Shown: positions 55,370-64,000 of the stretch, piece by piece
Numbering within the stretch: position 1 is the first letter of the stretch
Layout of the letters: each line of letters starts with the position of its first letter
Origin: Budorcas taxicolor
Taxonomy: Eukaryota > Chordata > Mammalia > Artiodactyla > Bovidae
Direction of reading: 5' to 3'
NCBI RefSeq assembly: GCF_023091745.1
Contig: NC_068933.1
Location: forward strand, 21,828,001-21,892,000
DNA: 64,000 nt
Translations under genes and position numbers: made by a program
The notes under the pieces: generated by a model
Told to the model about the DNA's origin: nothing
Databases searched by the model: none
What the model saw: only the letters and a program-made list of their open reading frames with translations

Positions 55370-55540
55370 CAAGGTAGAAGGGTTTTAGAAGTCAAGAGTT
55401 GGGACCCTCATTGTTACGGAAAAGAAATGAAGCTGCAAACAGACCGAGATTTCCTCGAGGCCAGCCAGCTACTTACTGATGGAGCTCTGTGGGACCCTAT
55501 AGCAGTCACCAGACTTCCAGGCCACAGTTGTCTGTCAGAC
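55370..55540 (-). mobile_element. MIR SINE fragment
   Basis: GAAAAGAAATGAAGCTGCAAA, then GAGGCCAGCCAGCTACTTAC and TGATGGAGCTC, follow the reverse-complement MIR core. Confidence 0.65.
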
Positions 55541-55609
55541 ATGCTGTGTCATTATAATTCTACCTATGCAACAATTCCTTTTCCCTTTCCAGCGGCCTAG
55601 CAGTTCATG

Positions 55610-55635
55610 GTGTGTGTGTGTGTGTGTGTGTGTGT
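55610..55635. repeat. (GT)13 microsatellite
   Basis: Thirteen GT units ending before TTGCACAC. Confidence 0.95.
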
Positions 55636-56268
55636 TTGCACACATGATATAGATTTATATTTGTGTGAGTACACACATACATACACATTTTGTCAGATAC
55701 TTATGTACTTGTTTTGATAGCTTCCAGGTATAGATGTACCTTGACTTTGAGAAAATATTTAGTATATTTTCTAAAGAAAAAAAAAAATCACTGTTGTTTT
55801 GAGATGACTTGTATTTAATCTTGCCTGAAGGGCTTTAAATAAAGGGTAATGAATGACAGAGGTTCTCCAGCAGAGAATGGCCTAGTGGGACACAGGAAAG
55901 CATGGAAAGAATCCCAGTTTCATTCATCATAATTATTGATGTTAATCAAATTTCCAGGTGAAAATAAATTAAGAAGCAAAGCACACACAAAGCCACTTAT
56001 ATGATATGAAACCCTAACATTAGATTAGGTATTATAATTTAGTACAGAAAAATTCTAAAATAAGAAAACAAATGTTTTACTAACTAGGATACATGAATAT
56101 CTCCTTTTCTGCATGCCGAGTATCGACTGAGTTTTCAATAATGAACTGTAACAGTACAGATACAATGATGGTTCTATAATAGTAGGCACAAAAATAATTT
56201 TTAAGAAGGCTTAAATCAGAAATTTAAGTGTCTGATTCTCAAATAAGGAAAGAGTTCACATAATCATT

Positions 56269-56350
56269 ATTCTGGCCTGGAGAATTCCATGGACTGTGTA
56301 GTCCATGGGGTCACCAAGAGTTGGACATGACTGAGCCAATTTCACTTCAC
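56269..56350 (+). mobile_element. Bov-A SINE tail fragment
   Basis: Only 82 bases: TCTGGCCTGGAGAATTCCAT to the tail CAATTTCACTTCAC. A 7-base repeat AATCATT at 56262-56268 and 56351-56357 suggests a severely 5'-truncated insertion and not a deletion remnant. Confidence 0.85.
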
Positions 56351-56599
56351 AATCATTGTAGTACCCTTTACCCACATCCACATGCACAATATACATTCAT
56401 ACATATTTTCTTTTTAATCTGAAAAGTAACCAAATCACATACAGAGAGTATGGAAGATAGCAAGTAAGTACTTAATATGCCCTTTCACAGAAAGTTATGA
56501 AGAATATCAAATAATATTACCATTGGCATAAACTCCTGCCTTTTATTAATTATAGGCATTGTGTTTTATAACTTTACATTTTTGTTAATTTTTATAAAT

Positions 56600-56740
56600 A
56601 ATACATTGTTTGATCATTCTAACAGAACTGTAAGATGTTTGAGCAGAAAGGATGCTGAAAGTCACTGGAGTTAAGGGATTAGACAGCTGAAAAGTGGCAA
56701 ATACATGAACCCAGGTTTTTTTTTCATGTTTTTTCCACCA
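56600..56740 (-). mobile_element. MIR SINE fragment
   Basis: AACAGAACTGTAAGATG, GAGTTAAGGGATTAGACAGC and CAAATACATGAACCCAGG follow the reverse-complement MIR pattern. Confidence 0.7.
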
Positions 56741-57235
56741 TATTAAGGGTTCTTAAGGTCTGGTCTTAGACCAGCAGAATAAATATCCTCAAAAACCATT
56801 AAGATGCAAATTCTTAGACTCTCACCACAAACTCTGAGGTTGGGATCCAACCATCTGTGTCTTAGCAAGCTCTCCAGTTGATCCTGGAAAACTCAAGTCT
56901 GAAAACTGCTGTCTCATCAAATAATTAACCCTGGATCCAAATTCAGCCTATTCCCTTGAAGGAGCAGGTGTGATTCTGGGCATGAAATCCAACCTAGTAT
57001 AAGATGTTCCAGTGTGCAATAAGTTTCAATATAAGATAATTTTTCAGAAAGAGTATGACTAATTTTTCATCATTTATCTTTCGTCGGTTTTAAGTTCATG
57101 TAAATGTCTTCTTAATACTTGAAAACACTTATCCTTTCACTGCTGTATCCATGCTTGCCAAATTAGAAATCAATTCATATAAATGTGAGATAAAATAAAG
57201 CACTTCATTTGGCAGTTTCTTGAAAAGTGAGTGTA

Positions 57236-57690
57236 TTAGTTCCCAATTGCTACTGCAACAAATTAATACAATTATAGTGGCTTAAACAACTCAGCGTCAT
57301 TCTCTTCTCATCCTGGGAGTTCAATGTCTAAAATCAGGATGCTCCTAATGCTGTATTCCTACTGGTTGGATGAGGAGGGAATCCCTTTCCTTGTCTTTTT
57401 CAGTTTCTAAATGCTGTGTATGTTTCTTGGCTAGCATATATTTTTTCCCCTGCGTATATTTCTTTCCCTGAAATCACTTCAATCACTCACTTCTGTTATC
57501 GTATAACAGCATACATCCTACCACTAACTGATCCCTCTGCTTCCCTTTTGAATATAAAGAGTTTTGTGATAATCCAGAATGAGCTCCCCATCTCAGGACC
57601 CCTACTTGAATCCCCTCTGCTAAGCCTGTTTACCATATAAGGTGATAAATTAGTAGATTTGAGGGACTGGGATATGGACATCTTTGGGAA
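57236..57690 (+). mobile_element. Ancient mammalian repeat, family uncertain
   Basis: It begins GTGTATTAGTTCCCAATTGC with AGTGGCTTAAACAACTC, and later reads GATAATCCAGAATGAGCTCC and GGGATATGGACATCTTTGGG. This is a well-known dispersed mammalian pattern, but I cannot name its family with confidence. The same family appears at about 16855-16965. Confidence 0.65.
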
Positions 57691-57744
57691 GAAGGGGCAT
57701 TATTCAATCTGACTTACCCAGGGCAGATGTAGTTGCTATTATTT

Positions 57745-57815
57745 ATTTGACAAAGATCATTCAGTACTTATCTGAAGGCACTATGCCAGAGGCAACAGAA
57801 ACAAGCAAAAAAAAA
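57745..57815 (-). mobile_element. L2 LINE 3' fragment
   Basis: TTATTTGACAAAGATCATTC, then CACTATGCCAGAGGCAACAG, resembles the L2 3' end in reverse complement. Short and diverged. Confidence 0.5.
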
Positions 57816-58011
57816 AAATGCAGTGAATTTGCACATTATAGAATTCATGCTTGAGTTAAATACATCATTGGAATGCTTAATGATAAATGGTTTTGTATCA
57901 CTGGGCAAGGGAGCCCAGAATGACACTTACTACACTATACTGTCATTACTTTTCTACTGGACTATCTGTCTTACTAAACTTAAAGCACGTTAAAGAGAAG
58001 ATTCCATTTCC

Positions 58012-58294
58012 CAAGGAGATCAGTCCTGGGTGTTCGTGAGCTAGAACTCCAATACTTTGGCTACCTGATGTGAAGAGCTGACTCATTTGAAAAGACCCTG
58101 ATGCTGGGAAAGATTGAGGGCAGGAGGACAAGGGGACAATGGAGAATGAGATGGTTGGATGGCTTCACCAGCTTGATGGACATGAGTTTGGGTGGACTCC
58201 AGGAGTTGGTGATGGACAGGGATGCGTGGCGTGCTGCAGTTCATGGGGTCACAGAGTCGGACATGACTGAGCGACTGAACTGAACTGAACTGAG
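58012..58294 (+). mobile_element. BovB 3' end fragment
   Basis: CAAGGAGATCAGTCCTGGG to the terminal ACTGAACTGAACTGAACTGA. It is followed at 58295-58345 by L2/MIR-like text. Confidence 0.92.
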
Positions 58295-58517
58295 CCCATG
58301 TCAGTGCCTGTCATGTAGTAAGCACCCAGTAAAATTTAGTTGAATACCATCATAACATAAAATAAAAAATTTCCAGTAAATAGTCTTGAAATTTTGGGAT
58401 AAGAGAAATTTCATAACTGTTAATCTTTGTTTGAAAGCAATATTTATTTTATTAAACTTTGTTGCTTTTAGAATAAGGAAACTAGTGATATATTCCAGGT
58501 TTTTAAGACTCGATAAG
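58295..58517. other. Short unique gap with an old 3' end trace
   Basis: AGTGCCTGTCATGTAGTAAG at 58300-58320 is an old L2 or MIR 3' end. The rest is unassigned. Confidence 0.5.
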
Positions 58518-58525
58518 GTGCATGA

Positions 58526-58738
58526 ATAAGTTCCCTGTTGGCTCAAACAGTAAAACATTCACCTGCAATGCAGCAGACCTGAGTTTGATCCTTGGTTCGG
58601 GAAGATCCCCTGGAGAAGGAAATGGCAACTCACTCCAGTACTCTTGCCTGGAGAATCCCATGGACAGAGGAGCCTAGCAGGCTACAGTCCATGGGGTCAC
58701 AAAGAGTCAAACACAGCTGAGCAACTGTCACACACAAT
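58526..58738 (+). mobile_element. Bov-tA SINE
   Basis: Head AAGTTCCCTGTTGGCTC, damaged box B GTTTGATCCTTGG, tail AACTGTCACACACAAT. An 8-base repeat GTGCATGA lies at 58518-58525 and 58739-58746. Confidence 0.92.
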
Positions 58739-58746
58739 GTGCATGA

Positions 58747-59874
58747 GATATGTTGCACCAAGGCAGAAGGCAGAAAATAGAGCATAAAACTCAGAAGAAA
58801 TAGACCTTGTATAATTAAGAAAGGCATCAATTAGTATGCCACTTAGAAGCAGAATTCTGAATATGAATCCTAACGTATACAGTTTAAAGCTATGGTGGTA
58901 ACAAAAAATACTGGACTGTATCAGGATAAGATGTAAACTTCAGTCATGAAACTGGTATTGTTATGAGCAAATATCAGTCTAATGCAGAGGAATATTTCAT
59001 TACTCTTTATTTTTACACATTTACCCGAAGGCATTTCAGACATCCATAAACCTCAGATTTCACACTCGGAATCTAAGGCCTTGGAGATAATATGCAATCT
59101 GGATTATGTCTAAGTGAATAAATGAGAAAGAACTGATTTGTAGTAACCTTCACAAGTCAACTAATGGTAAAAGCAAAATTTCTGTCATGTTAACATTTTT
59201 AGGCTTGGTGATCTTTTGTCAGATGATATAATGACATAACAATATTTAAGACAGCAGCTTTTATTGTCCCTTTGCAGACCATTGCTCCAGTAACTGTTTA
59301 GTAGTGCCGGTATCATAGGAAGAAAATTGTATACCTCAGCTGCTGTCCTCCCTGTGGCTGTAATGAAGTCCCTGTAGTAATCTAATTGTATCGACTTAGC
59401 AGGAAAGTGGAATTATAATTGACAATATAAAGCCAGGCAAATTGCACTATCAGAACAGACATGCTGACTTAAGCCCCACTGACATGAATGTCAAAAGTAC
59501 TTTTTTTAATGGCTAAATTTTCCTTTTTCTAAATTATTCAGCTTTCAAACATTAAAATTATGCTGGAAACTTAATGTTTTGAGTTAAAACTTTGAATTTT
59601 ATTCCTCACTGTTGTACTCCCAGAATGAAATGATTTAGAAACAATGTTGATGGATGTTATCAACATTCATTTATGCTAACATCTTATAACATATGAATTG
59701 CAAGATATGAATTCAAGGATAAACAATAATTGTTGAAATACTTGCATTGCAGATTCTGATCCTTTTTGTGTATCATTTATCTTTGAAGGATAACAAATTT
59801 TTCTATACTCTAAATTGTCAATATATTTTCTATATATTTGTATTTGTTGCATTTTTGAGTTTATGCTTCTGTGT
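58747..59874. other. Unique intergenic DNA with candidate conserved stretch
   Basis: Repeat-free. 58990-59470 is more complex than its surroundings and is discussed in the findings. Confidence 0.6.
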
Positions 59875-60078
59875 GCAGTCACTTCAGTCGTGCTGACTCT
59901 TCGTGGTCCCATGGACTGTAGCCCACCAGGGTCCTCTGTCCGTGGGATTCTCCAGGCAAGAATACTGGGATGGGTTTTCATGGCTTCATCCAGGGGATCT
60001 TCCGATCCCAGGGATCGAACCTGCATCTCCTGAAACTGCAGGTGAATTCTTTATGGCTGAGACAGTTTGGAAGCCCTT
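59875..60078 (-). mobile_element. Bov-tA SINE
   Basis: The reverse complement starts at about 60078, with AGGGCTTCCAAACTGTCTC standing in for the normal head. It retains a box B-like GGTTCGATCCC and ends in AGTGACTGCACAC. No clear duplication. Confidence 0.88.
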
Positions 60079-60946
60079 TTAAGATTATATACCTCAATTA
60101 ATAGCTAGGCTGGAATACACCAAAGCATTGTGAACCAGCATTATGATATTAAACATAAGAATAATAATATATCAAGTGGTCTGCTTAAAGGGGAGCTGGA
60201 TTACTAAATTGAGGAATCTCAGTAAAACAAAGTTTAGTTTGTAAAGAGACTTGGTTTGCTGGATTAGAGAAACAGTTGAGCTCTTTAAAAAAAATAGCAC
60301 AGAGCTCCAATTTGGTTGGAAATTTATTTTATATTATTAAGATAATTGTACTATTTTGAATTATTTGGCCATTATTTATGATGGGAGATATTCTAATGCA
60401 TTGAATACTGCATGAGATTTATCAGGTGATTGTGGCCTGTGGTTTCTTTCCCACATATACTATAGCACAAATTTGAACAAATCTCTTGGAATTTCGCTTG
60501 GTTCAGAAATAATGATATCAAAATATTTGTGAAGAGTAAAGTAATGTTAAATAAAGCACTCTGTGTATGTGTACTTATCTGTACAGACAGAGAACACACA
60601 ACTCAGTAGGAGGGGTCAGTAGTTTTGCCACGCATTCCATTTTTATAAAATAAGCTTTAAACCAAAATCTGAGCCACTAATTAAATTATGAAAATAATAT
60701 AAATAGTAAAATAATAATTAGGATCTAATATTAATATGATATATCTGATTGAAATAATTTCTTGTTATTAATCATTCTTCATAATGTACAGTACAGTGTT
60801 GTTCATATAATGGGACACAGAAAACAAAATTTTTGACCAATTAAAATTTATTCTCTACATCTTTTAGGAAACACTTGCTGATTTTCCAAAATAGTAGTGA
60901 CTTCTCCCTCTCTTTAACTCCTTTATCATTTTTTTAAATCGCCTAT
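60079..60946. other. Unique AT-rich DNA
   Basis: No recognisable feature. Confidence 0.6.
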
Positions 60947-60958
60947 TTATATTTTAAG

Positions 60959-61286
60959 TGAAGTAAAAGTCCCTAGTTTGTGTCTGACTCTTTGTGACTC
61001 CCTGGACTATAGCCCAACAGGCTCCTCTGTCCATTGGGATTTTCCAGGCAAGAATACTGGAGTGGGTTGCCATGCCCTCCTCCAGGGCACCTTCCCAATC
61101 CAGGAGTCAAACGGGGGTCTCCTGCTTTGGAGGCAGACTCTTCACCATCTGAACCACCAGGGAAGCCCGAGAATACTGGCGTGGGTAGCCTATCCCTTCT
61201 CCAGGGGATCTTCCCAGCCCAGGAATCAAGCGGAGTCTCCCACATTGCCCGTCGTTCTTTACAAGTTGAGATACCAGGGAAGCCCC
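60959..61286 (-). mobile_element. Dimeric Bov-tA SINE
   Basis: Two heads are visible on the minus strand (near 61286 and 61170). A perfect 12-base target-site duplication TTATATTTTAAG lies at 60947-60958 and 61287-61298. It has the same dimer layout as 7435-7747, in opposite orientation. Confidence 0.95.
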
Positions 61287-61317
61287 TTATATTTTAAGGA
61301 CATTATTAATCTCCACT

Positions 61318-61375
61318 CTTTATTATTCTTGTTTATTTATTCATCTTCTTTATTATTCTTGTTTACTTATTCACT
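61318..61375. repeat. 30-base tandem duplication
   Basis: Units 61318-61347 and 61348-61375 begin CTTTATTATTCTTGTTTA and differ by one base in the first 26. Confidence 0.93.
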
Positions 61376-61654
61376 AGATAGTAATTTAATACTAGTTCTT
61401 TTATTCAAGGTATGATAAGATTCATATTGAATAAAATAAAAACACACAACTCCTCGATTTTTGTTGAGTGGCAGTGCATTTTTACCAAAGTACATTCTTC
61501 ATATACTTGAGAAGACAGTTTTTCCTACATTACACACAAGATTTAGTGAGACAAGGATGAATCAGTTGAATAACTTCAATGATGAATGCTCACAACTGTA
61601 CCCACCAGATTGCTCTTACATTTGGGTGAAAGCAGTTCTATGCTTCAGGAAAGA

Positions 61655-61775
61655 ATATCAGAGTAGAACATTGGTGTCAAATTCTAACAGGACCAAATCC
61701 AATTGGGCAAACTGTGGAAGATTTCTTCTTGGCCTCAGTTTCCATATATGTAAAAAGAATAAATTGGATAATTTA
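61655..61775 (+). mobile_element. MIR SINE fragment
   Basis: CTTGGCCTCAGTTTCCATAT, then ATGTAAAAAGAATAAATTGG, matches the 3' half of MIR. Confidence 0.7.
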
Positions 61776-61886
61776 GTTCAAAATTTTATCCGTACATATT
61801 TCTAGTTGAATGGACTGTGCTGCAAAGTATGTCTTTCCCTCTAATCTTATGAATATTTAGTTATACTGTATTAAGTATACTTTATT

Positions 61887-62096
61887 GACTTCTCTTGTGG
61901 CTCAGACAGTAAAGAATCTGTCCATAATGTAGGAGACCCAGGTTCGATTCCTGGGTCAGGAAATTCCCTGGAAAAGGGAATGGCAATCCACTCCAGCATT
62001 CTTGCCTGGAGAATCCCATGGACAGAGGAGTCTAGCAGGCTACAGTTCATAGGGACGCAGAGTCAGACACACTTGAAGCAACTGAGCACACACACA
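61887..62096 (+). mobile_element. Bov-tA SINE
   Basis: Head CTTCTCTTGTGGCTCAGAC with an exact box B GGTTCGATTCC. The tail ends GAAGCAACTGAGCACACAC. No clear target-site duplication. Confidence 0.92.
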
Positions 62097-62789
62097 TATA
62101 GGTAACCTAAATCCTATATATAAATACACAGTATTATAACCCACTTTTCTAAAAATCTCTGTTTAAAATCAGAAGCCACTAAGAAAGATGTGATCCATGA
62201 ACTAGTTTACAAAATTAACAAGGGAACAGTGGATACCATTTTGAGTCTCTTACAAACTTAGTCAATAAATCTATTTATAAGAGAGCTCCTTTGTTAAATC
62301 CAAAACAGCAAATCTACTCGCTGGATTATTTTTAATATTTGTTATTTGGGGCAGGTAAAAAAGAGGTTTTTTTCTTGATTCAATTTTTTTTTAAATTTAT
62401 GTACTACATTTATAATTCAGCAGTATTTAAAAATCAGTGACATAAGACATTACCAAATTGATAAATAGAGATGAAGTATAAGAACTGCTTCCCATTGGAT
62501 TGGGTGCATCTATTATATTGATGTCTGCAAAATCTAAGATACACTGTTATAAGATTTTCACTCTGTTAAAAATTTAATGGAAATTTTTGAACACGTTGCA
62601 GGCTTCTCTTAAGATGGAGTTGTCACAATGCCAAGTAACTAATAGACCTACTCTTATGGTGATTGTCAAAGTATAACTGATGGAGTGCCTGTCTGATGGT
62701 TTGAAGGTTTTACCTTGAAGGATTTATAAACAGAACATGATCACTTTGGCTCCCTCCTTACTGTTTGTTTTTGCTTTTTTAACTCCAAT
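62097..62789. other. Unique AT-rich DNA
   Basis: Nothing recognisable. Confidence 0.6.
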
Positions 62790-62796
62790 GCAAGTA

Positions 62797-62967
62797 CGTG
62801 AAAGTCACTCAGTGGTGTCAGAATCTGTGACCCCATGGACTGTTCTCCAAGCAAGAATACTGGAGTGGGTAACCGTTCCCTTCTCCAGGGGATCTTCCCA
62901 AACCAGGGATCGAACCTAGGTCTCCCACATTGCAGGTGGATTCTTTACCATCTGAGCCACTAGGGAA
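62797..62967 (-). mobile_element. Bov-tA SINE, internally deleted
   Basis: The reverse complement begins TTCCCTAGTGGCTCAG with box B GGTTCGATCCC, and the body is shortened by a deletion around 62845. A 7-base repeat GCAAGTA lies at 62790-62796 and 62968-62974. Confidence 0.9.
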
Positions 62968-62974
62968 GCAAGTA

Positions 62975-64000
62975 TAGGTATTTTGTCATATCCAGTCATG
63001 TATTTTTTAATGTTTTCTATTGTTTTTCTTATGGTGAAGTTTTACTTTTTAAAGGCCGTGACATTTCGCAGGAAATCTTGCTATACTCTCTGCCAAAATT
63101 TTTTGTGAACTCAATTATCATTTAGAAATGTTGTGAATCTCATTATGAAATGAGAAAGTTTTAAATGACACAAAATGAAATGTTTATTACAGATTGTATA
63201 TATTGTCTTTAATGCTTATGCCTAACTTTAAAAATTATTTTCTCAAATTCAACATAAAGTGAATAATAAAAATCAAAGTTTATCTCATTTCATTTAAGAA
63301 CTAGGTAGGATTATTTGCAAATATTTGGTATTCTAAATTATGTATTTTAATTTGTTCTACAGGGTATAAAGACATGACTTTGTATAATCTGTACTTTAAG
63401 CAGGTGATTACTATCCTCAAACAACATTTTTCTGTCTTATCTAAATTTTGCCTTTTCTGTTATCTTCTACCTTGATAGCATTTGAGAGAATTAGATTTCC
63501 AAGGAAATCTGAAAATAAATCATTTAGAAGTAATATTATATACAATATTTAAAATATAGATATTCAAAAAGAGCTTTCAATGATAAACTGTTTTTCTAAT
63601 ACAACTCTAGTCATCCCTGTATATGCTTACTGATCAGAATAATTAGACTTTCTGAGATATTTCACTGAGTCACTTTGGTTTACTTAATGACATCTTACTT
63701 TGCATTTATGAGGACTTATTTGGATTTTGTTCTTTGTCTAAGCAATTTGAAATAAAAGCAATCATGTGGTTAGTTTCACTATTGCATGGTTAGCCAAAGG
63801 TAATTCTTATAAAACTCATGGTTTGCCAGTATACAGAATTGACAATCACATGAAACTTTTGCTTTATTTTTAATAAATCCTCTTATCCATTTCTGACAGT
63901 AAATTTAATCAATCTTTGTGTATCAAATATATCAAGAATGTATAAGCATTTCTTTGTTAAGTATTGAACTAGTCTTGTATCACTAATTTCAGTGGTAATT
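62975..64000. other. Unique AT-rich DNA to the window end
   Basis: No gene, young repeat or RNA signal recognised. Confidence 0.6.

Larger units (their letters stand above)
54019..58011. other. Intergenic DNA with MIRs, an ancient repeat and a candidate regulatory stretch
   Basis: Only one short SINE piece over 4 kb. The listed old repeats aside, 54890-55260 is high-complexity DNA with clustered transcription-factor-like motifs. No exon seen. Confidence 0.6.
61299..61886. other. Unique DNA with a tandem duplication and a MIR trace
   Basis: Otherwise unassigned; no gene. Confidence 0.6.

Noticed and set aside
57236..57690. Retroviral LTR
   Set aside because: No terminal TG/CA with a duplication, no primer-binding site, and the text fits a widely dispersed ancient repeat whose family I cannot name.
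1..64000. Bacterial-type operons, phage, toxin or defence systems
   Set aside because: Repeat families, microsatellites and base composition are those of a ruminant nuclear genome, and no such gene is present.

Overview
The window is non-coding ruminant nuclear DNA. It carries the lineage-specific retroelements of Pecora (cattle, sheep, goat, deer): BovB (an RTE-clade LINE), tRNA-headed Bov-tA SINEs, dimeric Bov-A2 SINEs and ruminant-type L1. Under these lie older mammalian repeats (L2, MIR, a MER1/Charlie-type hAT element). The background is AT-rich and CpG-poor. I found no host protein-coding exon, no structural RNA gene and no CRISPR array, provirus or operon. The species cannot be fixed from the sequence alone.

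Layout. 1-2.26 kb: BovB cut by the left edge. 2.3-9.35 kb: mostly unique DNA with L2 pieces, two SINE insertions and two local tandem duplications. 9.35-14.66 kb: two BovB copies head to tail on the minus strand. The first is nearly full length (5' leader, endonuclease, reverse transcriptase, 3' end) and holds a nested L1. The second holds an antisense BovB fragment that makes a tight hairpin. 14.7-20.8 kb: unique DNA with one MIR, one BovB 3' fragment and a small CpG-rich pocket. 20.8-24.3 kb: L2 split by a SINE, an L1 3' end, then a BovB with the longest open reverse transcriptase frame. 24.3-37 kb: unique DNA with SINEs, a MER1-type element, a BovB 3' piece and two stretches that look like candidate conserved non-coding DNA. 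37.06-40.41 kb: a young 5'-inverted ('twin-primed') L1 inserted in an L2. 40.95-43.81 kb: two BovB copies in opposite orientation, abutting. 43.8-51.5 kb: small L1 and BovB fragments, then a long BovB carrying two SINEs and an internal duplication. 51.5-64 kb: SINEs, MIRs, an ancient repeat and two more candidate regulatory stretches.

How the parts relate. The window is a record of retrotransposition rather than a working gene set. BovB and L1 encode endonuclease plus reverse transcriptase, while the SINEs are non-coding and depend on LINE enzymes supplied in trans. Direct repeats flank many insertions and give relative ages: L2 and MIR are oldest, BovB is younger, and L1 and Bov-tA/Bov-A2 insertions sit inside BovB or L2. 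Every BovB copy is broken by frameshift, stop, truncation or loss of an active-site residue. The L1 keeps about 737 open codons of ORF2 from the reverse transcriptase domain to the C-terminus, but its inversion and missing 5' end make it inactive.

I did not find an undescribed system. The most useful leads are the hairpin-forming BovB arrangements, the twin-primed L1, very short insertions with target-site duplications, and a few candidate cis-regulatory stretches that need cross-species alignment. Family names come from recognition without a database search, and boundaries are good to roughly 5-30 bases unless a target-site duplication fixes them.
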